A stretch of 64,000 nt of DNA, taken from contig MNCI01035790.1 in NCBI GenBank assembly GCA_015680685.1, forward strand, positions 400,636-464,635, given 5' to 3'. This document shows, piece by piece, positions 10,701-23,444 of the stretch (position 1 is its first letter; every line of letters starts with the position of its first letter). Position numbers and translations under genes: made by a program. The DNA is from Gnetum montanum (Eukaryota > Streptophyta > Gnetopsida > Gnetales > Gnetaceae). The notes under the pieces were generated by a model. The model saw only the letters and a program-made list of their open reading frames with translations, was not told the origin of the DNA and made no database searches.

Positions 10701-13700
10701 AACATTGCCTGCTTGAATATCTAAGTACCACAAACTATCTAGAGAATCATTCCCTGAATTCGTTGAACATCTAAGTAGTGCCTGTTCGTCCTGCTTTTCA
10801 TGTAAGTTATAGTTTCAAAAATATTTTGTAATTTATGTGATGTGTTCTTTTCCTTTCTACCTTAATTCATTTGATTCAAAGAACTCCTCTGTTGCACATA
10901 AGCAGTTCCTACTAAAAATTTGGATAAAAAAAGGCACAATCTGCAGGTGTATTTGGTGGAAAAGCGGTGGTGCTGCAATCATAATCTGCATCTGTACCAT
11001 TAATCAGTATAATTAATACCACTGACAACTTTGAATAATGCACACATATATTGAGAAAGCTACCTGTAACTGCCACAGTTCAAAATGAGCTGTGGTCTTG
11101 CCCTTGCTCTTGTTTCAGCTATGAACAGTGACCATCATAGCTCTCGGTATGAGCTGTGATGGTCTTTACAGCTTTTTTTTTTCATGTCATGTGGCTGCAG
11201 CATCAGAACAGAATTTCTGAAATTGTCAAAAGAAAGCATGAATTTGAGCATATGACTTCCAAAGTTTAAAGTTCAAACTAATGGTTGTGCAAGATTTACA
11301 GAAGAAGCTCCTATTTTTATACCTTTGTAAATTGATATTTCTCAAAACTTTTATGAGTTAACATGTTACACAAGATATCAAATAAATAATATAGAGCTAT
11401 GTCAAGAGATCAATTTTTTATTGGTTAAAGCAAGATATAGGCTTATAAAGGATCAGATTAGGAAGGAATTAATGCATAATTTTTCTTAAAAGTAATGCAA
11501 AAACATTAAGGCATCTTCTTATGGAAATTCCCAATATTGAAGCAAACTTGCTTCCTGCAACTCAAATTTGGACAGTTCAGGTCTCAATTATGAGAACACT
11601 ATTTGGATTCAGTGTTGCACATCTCTGCTGAAATTATTTTGTGGTTCAAATTTATCTTATAGTAATGTATCATTTTATATATTTATTATGTAGGTGGGGC
11701 AGAAAGGTTGATAGTCGATGCAGCAGTTGAACTTGCATCTCATGGTCATGAAGTCCGCATCTTTACAGCCCATCACGATCCAAAAAGGTGTTTTGAGGAG
11801 ACAGTAGATGGCAAGTAACATTTGAAAATTGTTTAATTTTTTCCATCGTCATGCTCACAAATCTGAATGCTGTGTTAGACTAGAATTAGCTTTCATTCCC
11901 TGTGTCACATAGTTAGCTCTCATTACTTAAAAATTACCATGTCATGACTTTTTGTTTATCATGAATGCTTCTTTTGCATCAAATGTCTTATCTTCAGAAA
12001 AATCCGTCTTTGAAAGCTGATATTGGATTGATATTTCCTTAGATAGGCTTCAGGGAAAAATTAGTTGCCACTTTTTATGGTGTCAAAATCTGGAGTCTAA
12101 TTTTATATTATTCAACTTAACCTCATTTAGAAGCCTTTCTCCATATACAGTTTGTCAAGGATAACGAAATCTTATTTTGATTATTGATGTCTAATTAAAT
12201 AAACACATATGATCATGCTATACATAAATTAGGACTGCACCACCACACCTTTTTTTTTCCTAAGATAAGATCTGCATAGTACTTTTGGGACGTCATAATG
12301 AGACTATAATGCAAAGTTCAAGAATCTATTCAGTTGACAATCAAGGGGCATATTGGATGAGCCTTCATGAAAAGTTCCAAATATACTGGGCAAGCCATTT
12401 AAAATATTTACTCGTGAACAAGCTACTTATCTGGTTACTTTCTCATTAGTCGAGCCCTATGTAAGCCTGCATCAGCTTACTCCAATGTTTCCTTGAATGG
12501 ACATTTCTATGCAATGTAACCTAGATGTGAACTATGAAAATTTAAAAGATCACCAAACCAAGACTTGTTAACATTGGTGTGTAGTGCGATTGTGATCAAC
12601 CTTTGATCTTTTTTGATCTTTTTCATCATGCTCAGTTTGTCTAGTAGTCACTGTTAATCAACATGTGAATCCTTGAGGTTGGCGTTGACATTGTTAACAT
12701 GTTTTAAGAACATTGTTTTGAATGTTGGTCAATACTCTTATGTCTTGTAGGGTGATGCCGCTCACCTTGTCGCAGTCAATTTGATCTGTCGACCATTGTG
12801 ACAGTAGTGAAGGAAAATGCTATTGTCTTTTGTCCTTTGTAGTTAATGAGGCTTACCTCAAGTGGTTAGAGCATGTGGCTTGTAGATATGCAAGTTCCAG
12901 GTTCAACTTCAAGGGCTATGCTGTGATATGTGCTACTTGGGGCACAGTAAAAAGATACATTCAGAAGTGTCAGGTGAAAATTATCATCGAATCATCTGCC
13001 TTAATGGGTTTTCCCATATTGTTAGGATAAAGGAAACCATGATGATGAGGATTGTCTTTTTCATATATTGTAACTTTTCTATGGAAATTTCATTAAAGTT
13101 TCTTCTTTGAGGTTTGTTTGTTGTCTTTGATGGGTTACGATTAGAACAGGTAAAAATGCGTGAATTAAATGTGTTACTGTTTATCAACTGATTTTGTTTA
13201 TTTTAATACCAATTTTCTTAATTTTTGGTGTGCATCATGCAGGGAAGCTTCCTATAACTGTCTATGGTGATTTCATCCCAAGAAACATCTTCAACAGATT
13301 TCATGCAATATGCGCATATATTCGGTGCATCTGGGTTGCATTTTGCATTTTGCTCTTTTGGAAATCATTTGACATAATTTTTGCAGATCAAGTATCAGCA
13401 GTAATTCCTATACTGAAACTTAAAAAAACTCAAAAGGTAAATTGTAGTTTCAGACTTTTTTGTTTTCTTGGGGTACCGATTACTTTTTAATATACAGATT
13501 GAACCTGAGTATTTAAACATCTAAGTAGCTATCGGCTGTGAAAATTGCAGGTCATGTTTTATTGTCATTTTCCAGATTTGTTACTAGCACAACACACAAC
13601 CAAGTTAAGGCAACTTTATCGTAAACCCATTGATACCATCGAAGAAATAACAACTGGTTTGTGTTTGTGTTTGTTTTTCTTTTCTTTTTTGGCAACACTT

Positions 13701-15072
13701 ATTTTGCAGTGTGTTAGCACCAAACAGAACGTAATTTTTTATTGTCATTTTATTATGTACATGTGCTTTAAATGTGTGGTTAGTTCCTCTGAAAAATACT
13801 ACAATCATGCAGGGATGGCAGATCTTGTTTTGGTTAATAGTAAATTCACTGCCTCTGTTTTTGCACAAACATTCTTGTCTCTGCACAAAAAGGGCATCAA
13901 CCCTCAAGTACTGTATCCAGCTGTCAACGTGGATCAGTTTAGAAGGCCGTCTGCTTACCTGTATGTTGAGAGCAAATATATCTGTTTCTGCAAGATTATA
14001 ATGAACATGGTATTTCGTTGGAGTAATATGCGTTATACAAATCAAAATATTTGATATTCTTCATATTTTCTGTTTCCAGACCGAAATTTCTGTCAATAAA
14101 TCGCTTTGAACGGAAGAAAAATATTGAGTTGGCAATATCAGCATTTGCTGTACTATTTTCCAGGAAAGAATTTAAAGAAAACATGGAACAGAGTTCTTTG
14201 GTTATTGCAGGTTTGTTTTAAAAATTTGTCAGTATGGGCTTGCCTTATTTGTGACTTTCAAGTACCAGATGATTTTCTGGGATCAACAGTTGTCTTACAT
14301 GGGCAAAAACAAGAATTTCTGAATGTTTTCCTCATCTGCAAGGAGTTCTAAATCCTTGTGATACTATTTTGAAATAAAGTGGATACACATTGCACTAGGG
14401 CTTTCTTTTCTCTGTTTAAAAAGTTTAATGCTAAGAAACAGAAATGTCAAGGCTACACCATTGACTAATATCGTGCCTTATCGATGCTGCTACCACTGAA
14501 ATATAGGGGGTTTTGATAAACGACTCAAAGAGAATGTCGAATATCTGGACCATCTCAAGGCATTAGCACTGAAGGAAGGAGTATCTGACAGAGTATTATT
14601 TTTACCTTCATGCTCAACAACAGAGAGAGATGCTCTTTTATCAGAATGCCTGTGTGTCCTTTACACTCCTAAGGTAATGTTTTAACGATGACACTATTCA
14701 GAATTCATCTTAGATATCAAAATACAACAGTCGATTTATTTACATATCATTTTTGTTTTCCGAATGATCAGTCTTTTTGTTTTTGGTTTGCAGGATGAAC
14801 ACTTTGGCATTGTTCCCCTTGAAGCCATGGCAGCTCATAAGCCAGTCATTGCTTGCAATAGTGGTGGCCCTGTAGAAAGTGTTGTGCATAATCACACTGG
14901 TTTTTTATGTGAACCAAAACCTGAGAGTTTTTCTTCTGCAATGTCAGTTTTCATAAAGAATCCTGATTTGGCTGAGAAAATGGGCAACGAAGCAAGGGCA
15001 CACGTTGAGAGAACATTTTCAAGGCGTGTATTGGGGGACACATTAAACAGTATAGTTGTTGGCCTAATGTAA
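7791..15072 (+). CDS. ALG2: ALG2, alpha-1,3/1,6-mannosyltransferase, eight exons
   Basis: Transfers the second and third mannoses from GDP-mannose to the dolichol-linked glycan on the cytosolic ER face, early in N-glycosylation (known for the family). Exons: 7791-7857, 11694-11810, 13243-13436, 13551-13656, 13813-13960, 14080-14210, 14507-14673, 14794-15072. Phases agree throughout and the joined frame has 402 codons with no stop; plant ALG2 is about 405. The start ATG gives [15 protein letters not shown], then HPDLGIGGAER with the GT4 glycine loop split across intron 1. A hydrophobic stretch in exon 3 ([12 protein letters not shown]) fits membrane association. Exon 6 has [10 protein letters not shown]; exon 8 has the EX7E motif EHFGIVPLE, then [10 protein letters not shown]. 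Intron 1 is 3.8 kb; intron 2 has a GC donor. A likely poly(A) signal (AATAAA) lies near 15157. It appears intact. Confidence 0.93.
7858..11693 (+). other. ALG2 intron 1 (3.8 kb)
   Basis: Starts GTAATT directly after the first base of the Gly codon in the glycine loop and ends TATTATGTAG. I see no coding region in it. A TAGCTCATTGGTTAAG at about 9791 looks like a polymerase III A box but has no clear B box. Such a long first intron fits a repeat-rich plant genome. Confidence 0.8.
11811..13242 (+). other. ALG2 intron 2, GC-AG type
   Basis: The donor is G|GCAAGT and the acceptor is ATCATGCAG|GG. Only this GC donor keeps the frame: it gives [15 protein letters not shown], the same spacing as plant ALG2. 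Using the nearby GT at 11815 would shift the frame into stops. The intron also contains a SINE-like unit at about 12838-13090. Confidence 0.8.
12838..13090 (+). repeat. SINE-like unit in ALG2 intron 2
   Basis: An A-box-like TTACCTCAAGTGGTTAGAGC (about 12853) and a B box GGTTCAACTTC (about 12900-12910) are about 40 bases apart, as in tRNA-derived SINEs. The body continues for about 180 bases to an AT-rich end. Ends and target duplication were not resolved. Confidence 0.5.
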
Positions 15073-15150
15073 TTAACTGTAATTAAATTCTTGGTCTGTT
15101 CTTTTGTAATTCTTTGAAGAGCAGACCGAAGCATATTCTGAAATTTTACG

Positions 15151-15170
15151 TGTCAGAAAATAAAAGCAGG
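15151..15170 (+). terminator. Likely ALG2 polyadenylation signal
   Basis: AAAATAAAAGC lies about 85 bases after the ALG2 stop codon, a usual distance for a plant poly(A) signal. It is assigned by position and motif only. Confidence 0.4.
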
Positions 15171-15619
15171 CTTTTAAACCATTCCAGTTTCTTTTATTAC
15201 TATATAATTATAATGATACTTGAAATATTTCAACGCGTAACCTTAATTTTCAAATAGTGATTTTCGTTACTGCTTGAGCCACTCGTAATTCTGCAGTAGC
15301 CGACAGGGCATCGGAGAGTAGTGGTGGGCATACGCTACGGTTAGTCTTGAGATCCGGTTTCTTCTGCTTTATCAAGATTACAGTATGGCATCTCAACGTA
15401 AGTTTGGCGTAAGCATGTCAATAATAGAGATACTTAAGGTTCACTTAGATCTATTGTTAAATTTGCATGTCAATGAAATGATTATCTGTATTGCATGGTT
15501 GGAATACCTATGGTGCACGGTTGGAAGATCAAAACAAAAAGTTACAATCATAAAATATTGAGATTTTGTGCAAAACATTTAAAACTAGATAAATGGCTAA
15601 GGTGATTAGCTAAAATGAG
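15171..15619. other. Intergenic sequence after ALG2
   Basis: No gene or repeat recognised. It separates the ALG2 3' end from the LINE remnant. Confidence 0.5.
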
Positions 15620-17285
15620 ATCGTGTCAACTAAATGCTATTAAAGGTAAGTTGAAGCGGGCAATATAGATCAAGAAGCACAAAGTAATATGGAGCATATC
15701 AACATGGAGAAAGGCATTGAAAGAACAAGAAGAAAAGCAATATAGGGCCTTAACTTTTAGATTTGCTAGAGTAGATGAAATTGAAGGTGAAAATGTAACA
15801 AAAGCAATAAAAGAAATAGTGAAAGAAAGATGTGTTCCAGAACAATTGATCAAAAAGGCCTTGCAAATGAGCAACAAGGATGATAGACCTTGCACTATTT
15901 GAGTAAGATTTGGTACATGAAAGCTAAAGAGCTAATAGAAGAGCATTGTTAGCATGTGTGATGATAAAATCTAGGTAAACAAGGACTTGACCAAACATGA
16001 ATTGACAAAGCGTGCTAAGGAATGGTAGAAAATTAAAGAAACTCAAGAGGCTAGAATAATAGCATATTTAAATGTAGAAAATATTGCAGTTATTACCAAT
16101 ACAAGATATGTTAAAAACTTTTCAAAAAATGCATAGAAGCTTTACACTATGGTTATTCAAATATTGAAGGATTAATTGCTAGTAAAATATTAGCTTGATG
16201 GAGTATAAATTTCTTTGCTACTTTTGACATTTTTAAGTTAGGTGAAACTTGGGAGATATAAGGTTATATGCACTTTGTTGTTCTAGGTTTTCAAAAATAT
16301 TCAATTAAAAATAAGAAGCCAAGCAAGCAAAGAATTGTCTCTGGGGTGATGCACATTTAGTGAGAGATGAGTTTATGCATTGTGTAGACTACTATAAAAT
16401 TGATGGTCATAAGCAATATATATGATTAAAAATTACAGCATCAACAAATATTAGATTTCCCACTTTCTGTTACTTTATTCTAGAAAATTCTTTTATCTAT
16501 GATGGCTTAGAACTTTCCAAATAACACCCATTTCAATATTTAGGAAATGATATTACTAAACTTGCTCATATTAGAAAAGTAATTATTTGTATAGATTTTA
16601 ATACTCGCATTGCTTCTAAATAAATTTTAGTTTTGGATGGTGTAGAATCGATTTCAATTATTTGGTATAGGGGAAAAAATTTTGATCTTTTAGTTCTCAA
16701 TGGTATTTCCAAATACCTAGATTTTATACTATACATTTTTGAAAGTTTTCAAGGGAAATCAATCATTGACCTACTTTGTTTGCACTCATGATAGTTTGAA
16801 CATAATTTTTAATTTGGCTATTAGTGATAGATTGCTTGAATCATCACATAGTTGTATCATTTTTAATATCAAAACTATATGCAAATTGCGAAGCAAAACA
16901 AAAATATATATAATATCATATTAACAAATAATTAGCAACAACAATATAGAGAGGAATCACATGAAAGTCATAAGAACATTATAGAAGTTCTACTAATGGC
17001 TACTTCCAATGTGACATCATTGTCAAAATGTAGGGAAAAAAGCTTGTGGTTGAACACTGAGAGTATACAAGCTCGATTGTAAGTTAAAAGAACTAATCAT
17101 GATCCAGAGGTCATTAAAACATACAAGAATATTATTCGATGGAAGAAAATGAAATTTATTAGGGAGCATCAAGCACAACTTAATATGATTAAGAAGAATC
17201 CTAAGGAATTTTGGCAACCTTTTCATCAAAAACACCAAAAAACTTATTTTAGCCTCAAGTTAAATTGAATACCAACAAAAGTACT
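15620..17285 (+). mobile_element. Decayed LINE (non-LTR retrotransposon) remnant
   Basis: Three coding fragments follow in the order of a LINE. At 15704-16100 an ORF1-like piece reads KALQMSNKDDRPCTI, then VRFGT, then VNKDLTKHELTKRAKEW, as in the RNA-binding fold of L1-type ORF1. At 16530-16840 an AP-endonuclease-like end reads VIICIDFNTRI and later FQGKSIIDL. At 17090-17250 is a linker that precedes reverse transcriptase (IKKNPKEFWQ). Many stops and frameshifts break it, and reverse transcriptase is absent; element D is inserted just downstream. No poly(A) tail or target duplication was found. The call rests on pattern resemblance. Confidence 0.6.
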
Positions 17286-17491
17286 ATAATCATAAACAAT
17301 AAATATATATGATTATTTTCTTATTTTTAAGTTGCTCATATATATTCGCAACATTAACTTATCTCACATGTTTTATTGGATAAATATTGCATATGATCTC
17401 ACATCTTAAAAATAGACCAACTAGCAAGGAAATGCCACCATGCGATACTTACAAATACTCTCCTTTAGTATGAAGTTTCTCATTTAAGAAT

Positions 17492-18351
17492 TAATAAAGT
17501 TAATTTTTCTAGACCAATGATATCATAACTACGATATTGTACCACATACTATGTCATCGTAGATTTGATATTGCATGATGTGTGCAACCTATAAATACAG
17601 CACTTAGGCGCACAGTCCACAATTAAGTTTTCATTCCATAGTAACAAAACTCTTTCAATTTGATTTTGTAATCTAGCACTTAGAAGTATGAATGCTTGCA
17701 ATGTAGTGTGACTTAGTGCATGACATCTTTGTTTGAACATCTCGTACTTGGGCACAAGTGTGATAGGAAATAAAGATCAAGCTATTTCTCACCATTGTAG
17801 CATTTTCCTAGTTTACTGTTTTGACTTAGCATAATATATACTATTTTCCTCGTTAATGTTTTACTATTCCATGCACTTTACTATTATTGTTGTTATTAAG
17901 CAGAATGAGTATGACTGATCTTAAGAACTTAAATGTAATTGCTTGGTAACCCAGTAGTGCTATCGCTTGGTATGCCCAATAGTGGTACACTTGGTATCCT
18001 AGTAGTAGTTACACAAAGACCAAGGTGTGTACGGGAAGATTAGGAATGGATGCTCATTGCCATAGGCTAGAATAGATTTGCTTACTTGTTTTACTTAGAT
18101 TTAGAAATCATTTCCATTTCCATTATGTTTGCTAGGAGTAACAATGGCTTACCAACATTAGATATCATATACCTCACTGTGAGCTAAATCATACCTGTAG
18201 ACTTCACTAGCTCCATGTGGGAAGACAACGGTCTCAAACTGAAACCAATTGCTAGCATATTAACATGGTCTTGTCCATGGATTATGATCTGGTCGCATGT
18301 GAACACTTGTGACTTGTATGGTTGGATGTTGGATTGTTCCACTGCTCATCA
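17492..18351 (+). repeat. 5' LTR of element D
   Basis: 860 bases. It starts TAATAAAG (TG decayed to TA; the 3' LTR keeps TGATAAAG) and ends CTGCTCATCA. It has GATATT/GATATC-like units at about 17518-17575, TATAAATA at 17590-17597, and the CTTGGTA repeat near 17940-18005. Confidence 0.9.
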
Positions 18352-18352
18352 T

Positions 18353-18370
18353 TGGCACCATTGCCAAGGA
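18353..18370 (+). promoter_or_regulatory. Primer binding site of D (tRNA-Asp type)
   Basis: TGGCACCATTGCCAAGGA lies one base after the LTR. The complement of the plant tRNA-Asp 3' end is TGGCGCCGTTGCCGGGGA (from memory). The four differences are all G-to-A transitions, three of them at CpG sites. Confidence 0.75.
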
Positions 18371-18479
18371 TAAGTCAATGTATGCTAAGTAATTGATTTT
18401 ATAAAAGTTCATTGTATAAAAAAAACCCAAAGTTAAAATTCATAATTTTCTAATAACTCTAAAAGTAAGCACACTTAAC

Positions 18480-19362
18480 CAAATGTCTTAATCCACAACA
18501 TTACTTCAAACAAAAAAACATCATCACTTGCCAAAGAGACAAAAACGGGCAATGATAGAATCAGTGATAAAGAAGAATGGAGTATGCCAATGCAAGCAAG
18601 GATCTCATATGCTCATCACGATCCTTATTATCTTGATTTTACTTTCATCTTTCACCAAGATGGGCAACTAAGGTGGAGAGATTTTTAAGGAAACATTATT
18701 CTACCTCTAGAGCACATAGCACCCATCATGCTTCAGATAGCTCTACGGGGCATGAATCTAAGTAAGGCACTTGATAGGTATCATGTGACCAAACACATGA
18801 CATGACCCTATTAGCCCATTGAGGAGCAAGTAAAGAGAGACGTTGCCATGGAAATTAAACATGTCTAAAATAAAATAAAGAAAGTCGACTCTCCTATTAT
18901 CTTAGAAGAGCTTGATGGTGATGCATTCATTGTTGAGTAACTCCACTAGAATCATGAAGTCCATTCATAGACACCTATCATCTGATTAGAGGAACTTATC
19001 AAAGTTCAACTGCATTCCACCCTAGTAGAGATGCCTAAGAGGGAGGCAACTGACTCAAAATATAAGTAGGACTCAAGGCCAATAGTTTTTGCTAGATCCT
19101 ATAGAGAAGAATACTGGAGTTATGAAAGGAGGACAAGTAGGCATTGTTCCCCTACTGCCTCATCCTCATCCTCACAATTGTCAGTGGACTTTGATAGGAA
19201 GAGTTTAAGGCACCAAGATCATGATAGGGAGGAGAGAAGGACTCGTGATCATCAAGACTATCGAGGCATTCAAATGAGGAAGATGAAGATTATCAACAAA
19301 GAAGATGTAGGGATAGGAGAGAAGATTGAGAACAACATGAGCATCGAAGGGGATATCACTAT
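18480..19362 (+). pseudogene. Decayed gag-like region of element D
   Basis: One frame runs with several stops from about 18530. Readable parts include SYAHHDPYYLDFTFIFHQDG and a C-terminal basic/acidic stretch from 19178 with DRKSLRHQDHDREERRTRDH. The position right after the primer site and the charged tail suggest a gag or gag-like protein, but I recognise no retrotransposon gag fold or zinc knuckle. It is cut off by the embedded LTR at 19363. Confidence 0.4.
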
Positions 19363-19975
19363 TGATGGGACGCGATATCACATCCCTCGCAATATCGCAT
19401 ACGCGATATTGCATCTTCCCCAGCGATATCGCATACGCGATATCGCAGTGCGTCGTCATATCTATAAATAAGAGGCGGCTCTTCCTTGTTTCCTCATCCT
19501 AGGCTAGACAGTAGGGAAACTCTGGCAGATTGATCACTCCAGAGATAGAATATTTTCCATGTGCCCGCAGTAGGAATCCTAAAGTGAACGGATCTTTATT
19601 TGAGCAAACATTGTACCTGAACACAAGTTTGTGTACGGCAATAAAGACAAGCTTCTTGGATAAACCTTGCAGTACATGAAATAGGCTAATTAGGATTTTA
19701 TTCATTATTATTTATTATTCGTTATTTACATGCTTTATTAGTTATTAAATCTTTCTCAACCCTTCTCTCCTAGTTAAGTGCCTTAGTACGACTGCTTCGA
19801 GCACGTGCGTTACGTGTGGTGATCCCAACAACGACTAGCGTTTGGTAACCACGATTGCATTGGTTCAGGGTGTGTATGGTAAGTGGGAACGGATGCTGAC
19901 GCTAGGTTAATTTAGACTTAGTTCATTAGTTAGAGTTAGTAATTAGTCTCTCAACCCTTCGCCTTGTTAGCATAG
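19363..19975 (+). repeat. Truncated A-type LTR inside element D
   Basis: Begins TGATGGGACGCGATATC, matching the start of A's LTR (TGATGAACCGCGATATC). GATATC units run to about 19452, TATAAATA is at 19463-19470, and the segment with AAAGTGAACGGATCTTTATT closely matches A near 3676-3700. The usual CTCATCA end is missing; similarity fades near 19975 and a single-N join lies at 20127. It may be a solo or partial LTR of an A-like element, or an assembly-shortened copy. Confidence 0.65.
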
Positions 19976-20514
19976 GAGACAAAAACATAAAGGAGTTTTT
20001 GCCATTTTTTCGTCTGAATTAAGAGCTCTAACCTTCCAACTTCAAACACTCATAACTCCACCCTTGTAGCTCCGATTTTTTGCAATTCTTGAATCTTGTT
20101 GATCACAGAGCTCTTAACTTAGTTAGNATGGATGGGTGGTGGTGGTGTTATGCTTAGCATGATGTCACTCAAATTTGAGTCAGAATTTTCTAACGCCTAG
20201 AAGGTATTATAAGGGTAAGTACAAAAGGGAAAATGAAAATTTTTAACAAAAATTAATGACACTAAAGCCAGAAACACTTAAATAATCATCTTAATGACCT
20301 GTACCAACTATCATAAGCCATAAATAAGAGCAAAATAGATAACTATGAATGGCTATAAGAAAGCTAACACCTATGGGGTTTCTTTTTGAAGATTTTTCTA
20401 ACTCTACAATCTTAACAAGTTAAGAACTTGATCTAGTAAAGGGTACGGGTAAGGAAAGAGTTATCAAGAACTAGAGTAAACATTTTAATAATTTCCAAAC
20501 CCTTGGTGATTGCA

Positions 20515-23056
20515 GATGGCCCCGAAAAAAGGAGCAATAGGAGGACCTTCACAGCCAACAAGCAAAAGGCCAAGAGGCCATGGACAAGGCTGAACGGGGG
20601 AACAAACCCCATAAGCAAAACATGTGGAGCAAGAGGCTCAATCCTTTAGTCTCTATCAAGAAGCTCCTACTACAAGACACTTGGCACAAGTAGAGGTAGA
20701 GGATCCACAAGCACTAGAATAAGGACAAAGCCTCACGTTGACACCAGATTGCTTCCAAGCCATCTAGGAGAAAAAAATCATGTTTATAGTAATCGTAGAA
20801 CTTAACTTTGGTCCATTCCTAGGATATGCTCTGAAAGTGGTGAAGACGCAACTCCAAGCATCACCATTATGGCCTACACTCACAAACAATGAGGAATAGT
20901 ATTTGGGGGAGACATATCAATTCTAGAATAATAAAGGGGAGGATGCAATAGCTAACATCAAAGGAGTCTCAGTATCCTATTCAATAAGGGCGACAGTTGA
21001 AGCCCTTGATGGGCCCAATGAAGGGGCAAAAGTAGCACATCTTTCGACTAGATCAGATACAGATACAAGAAAACTTTGGTTGCATAGAGCATATGACAAA
21101 GATAACAAGGATTAGAATGAGCTAACTCTTGAAGAAAGAATTTACTTCAAAATTGACACATATCACCTATTTCCTGCAAAAAGATTAAATAGGATATCAA
21201 CATATCCAACTAGAGGAAGTGCGATTTTAATGGGGAAATTTAATGGAAACATTGCACACCTCTATTTCCTTGAGATCCAATGACAGTTTGAGGAAAAAAG
21301 GTAGGACAGCGAACACTTCCATTTCCTTGCCTCATTAGGAAGCTGTGTAGACACGTTGGAATCTTAGGGTACACCAATGACGTTCCTATGAAGGCTCAAA
21401 ATACTTCCTATGTTGAAATGCTCGAGCCAACACCACCAAAGAAGGACTAGGTGGAGAAACAAACAAACACTGGGGAAACCACTCAAACTATTATGCAACA
21501 ATAGTAAGAAGGATCCAATGGTCAATAGCAAGAGCAATAGTAGCAGCAAGTTCCACCACTGCTACAACATGACTACATGCCATCAATGAGTCATCTACAA
21601 AAAATTGTAGAGACCATCAATTGGGGAACACATGAGGAGGCCAATTTGTATAAAGTCATTGACAGTGCCATCCAACCGACAATTTCCATAGATCCTGCTA
21701 GTGGACAAATTTCATTGTAGTTAGGAAGAGAGGACCAATGGTCACAATAGATTTCTAGGAATGTTGCATCTTTCCAAGTGGTGTTAGAAACTGGTGAAGG
21801 AGCCATGTTTATGATTATGCAACATTAGGACATAGCAGGAGTCATGGAAGTGATCATGGATCACATAAAAGAATCATTCAACATACCTGTTGTGCCACTA
21901 GCTAATCTTTGTGGAGCCAAAGATGTTCAAATGCTAGTTAGTACCTCAATGACTCTTGCAGATCACGAGGATATGCTAGATCGACTACTACAAACTAGAC
22001 AAGTCATGACAAATCTTTTTGACATTCCAAGTGATGTCGCTGTAGTGTAGTCAAAACTAATCGCAACCAAAGGTAAGCTAGTCATGGTAGAGACTAGGGC
22101 AGAGCATGCAGAAAATGAAATTTGCATATTACAAGAAGAGCTTGCAACCCTAAGGGTAGAACAGAGAGATCCTACTCAATTCATTATGCTTGATCAACTG
22201 GAGCAGTTCAGAACAGAACAAATTAATCGCCTCATGAAGCATAATAGATAGATGAAGAATGAAAAGGAGAATGCAATTTGGAATGCTTTAGTAGTAGAAG
22301 CACAAACATACACACATGTTAAGGCGCTCATTGTAGTACAGGAGGAAAATAAGCAACTCGTTGCAAATAATACTGGGTTGATCAACATAGAGAAGAAGAA
22401 AAACATCATTGAGGAAAGTATCCATTAGTTAATACAATAACTAATGAGGGTCAACCAAGATATGAGCTACTTAGCACGAGAAAACAGAACCCTCTTAATG
22501 AAGGAGGTACATGCCATTAGACAAAAATCAACTATTGAAATAAGCGCATGGTAAAATGAGGCAAAGAGGCATGACAGACTCAGAACACTTCCATGATCAA
22601 GTGGGCATGTACAAACGGATCAATGAAAAAGAAATCCAGATGGCAAAGGTCCAAATCAATTCCATTTCAACACAAAATCTAGATTGGCAGCCCATCTTAG
22701 ATAGCATGGCTCATGTTCACCAAGTGGAGATTAAAAATAAAGATGTGCAGATAGAAGATTTAACAAAATACATGGGGTTAGCTAACCTTTGTTATGCTAA
22801 CATGGCTATGTTAACAACAAGCAGGCCCAGAATTGAGCTTGAATAGCAAGTAGCGATCACATATGCATTGTATGAAAATGATTTCGTAGATAGGAAGGAT
22901 GCTCTACAAAAGCTACATGCGGCAACCTCTGAATTGGAAGTAGTTATGACCAACTACCAAGGGCAGAAAGATGTTGCAACGAACCTAGCTAGAAGAATGT
23001 TTGATTATCAAGAACTGAGAATCAAAGCCAAGGCATTTGAAGAGGAAAGAAGGTAA
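20515..23056 (+). pseudogene. Accessory coiled-coil open region of element D, decayed
   Basis: From the ATG at 20515 (MAPKKGAIGGPSQPTSKRPR) one can follow a 2.5 kb protein-like region broken by many stops. Its middle part (LTLEERIYFKIDTYHLFPAK, about 21120-21180, then GNIAHLYFLEI) resembles uncharacterised plant transposon-associated proteins; this is a weak impression. From about 21850 it is rich in Glu, Lys, Gln and Leu in heptad-like order (ICILQEELATLRVEQ; YENDFVDRKDALQKL), a long coiled coil. It lies between gag-like sequence and the 3' LTR, where autonomous relatives carry pol. I do not know its function. Confidence 0.45.
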
Positions 23057-23444
23057 TTTGTGGCATAGTATGTCAAGAAAAACAAAATGTATTCGTAACT
23101 ACCATGTTCATGGGATGTACCAACTATACTGCACATTGCCCAATCAACATGAATAGTACACAATTCTAAAACAGAGGAGAAACTTCAGGTGTTGCTTAAC
23201 ATATATAAATTTCAAAAGCCTGATGACAAGGAGAAGCAATTGATGGAAGAGCCACCACCACCAAGCACAACTTAATCTACATTGAGCTTCTTTAGTTTTT
23301 GTTTGTCTTGTTATAACTTGTGTCAATTTTGTAAACACCACTACAACATTTAGCGTCGTGTAAATCTACCTCCCAATTTTGTAAGAGATTCTATCCTCAT
23401 TTTGTTTTACCTCGAGAACAACTTTCCAATCAATCGTGGGGTTA

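Noticed and set aside
13545-14054. Single long open frame (169 codons) across ALG2 exons 4 and 5 as an unspliced gene
   Set aside because: It reads through intron 4 (13657-13812). Splice sites and homology support separate exons.
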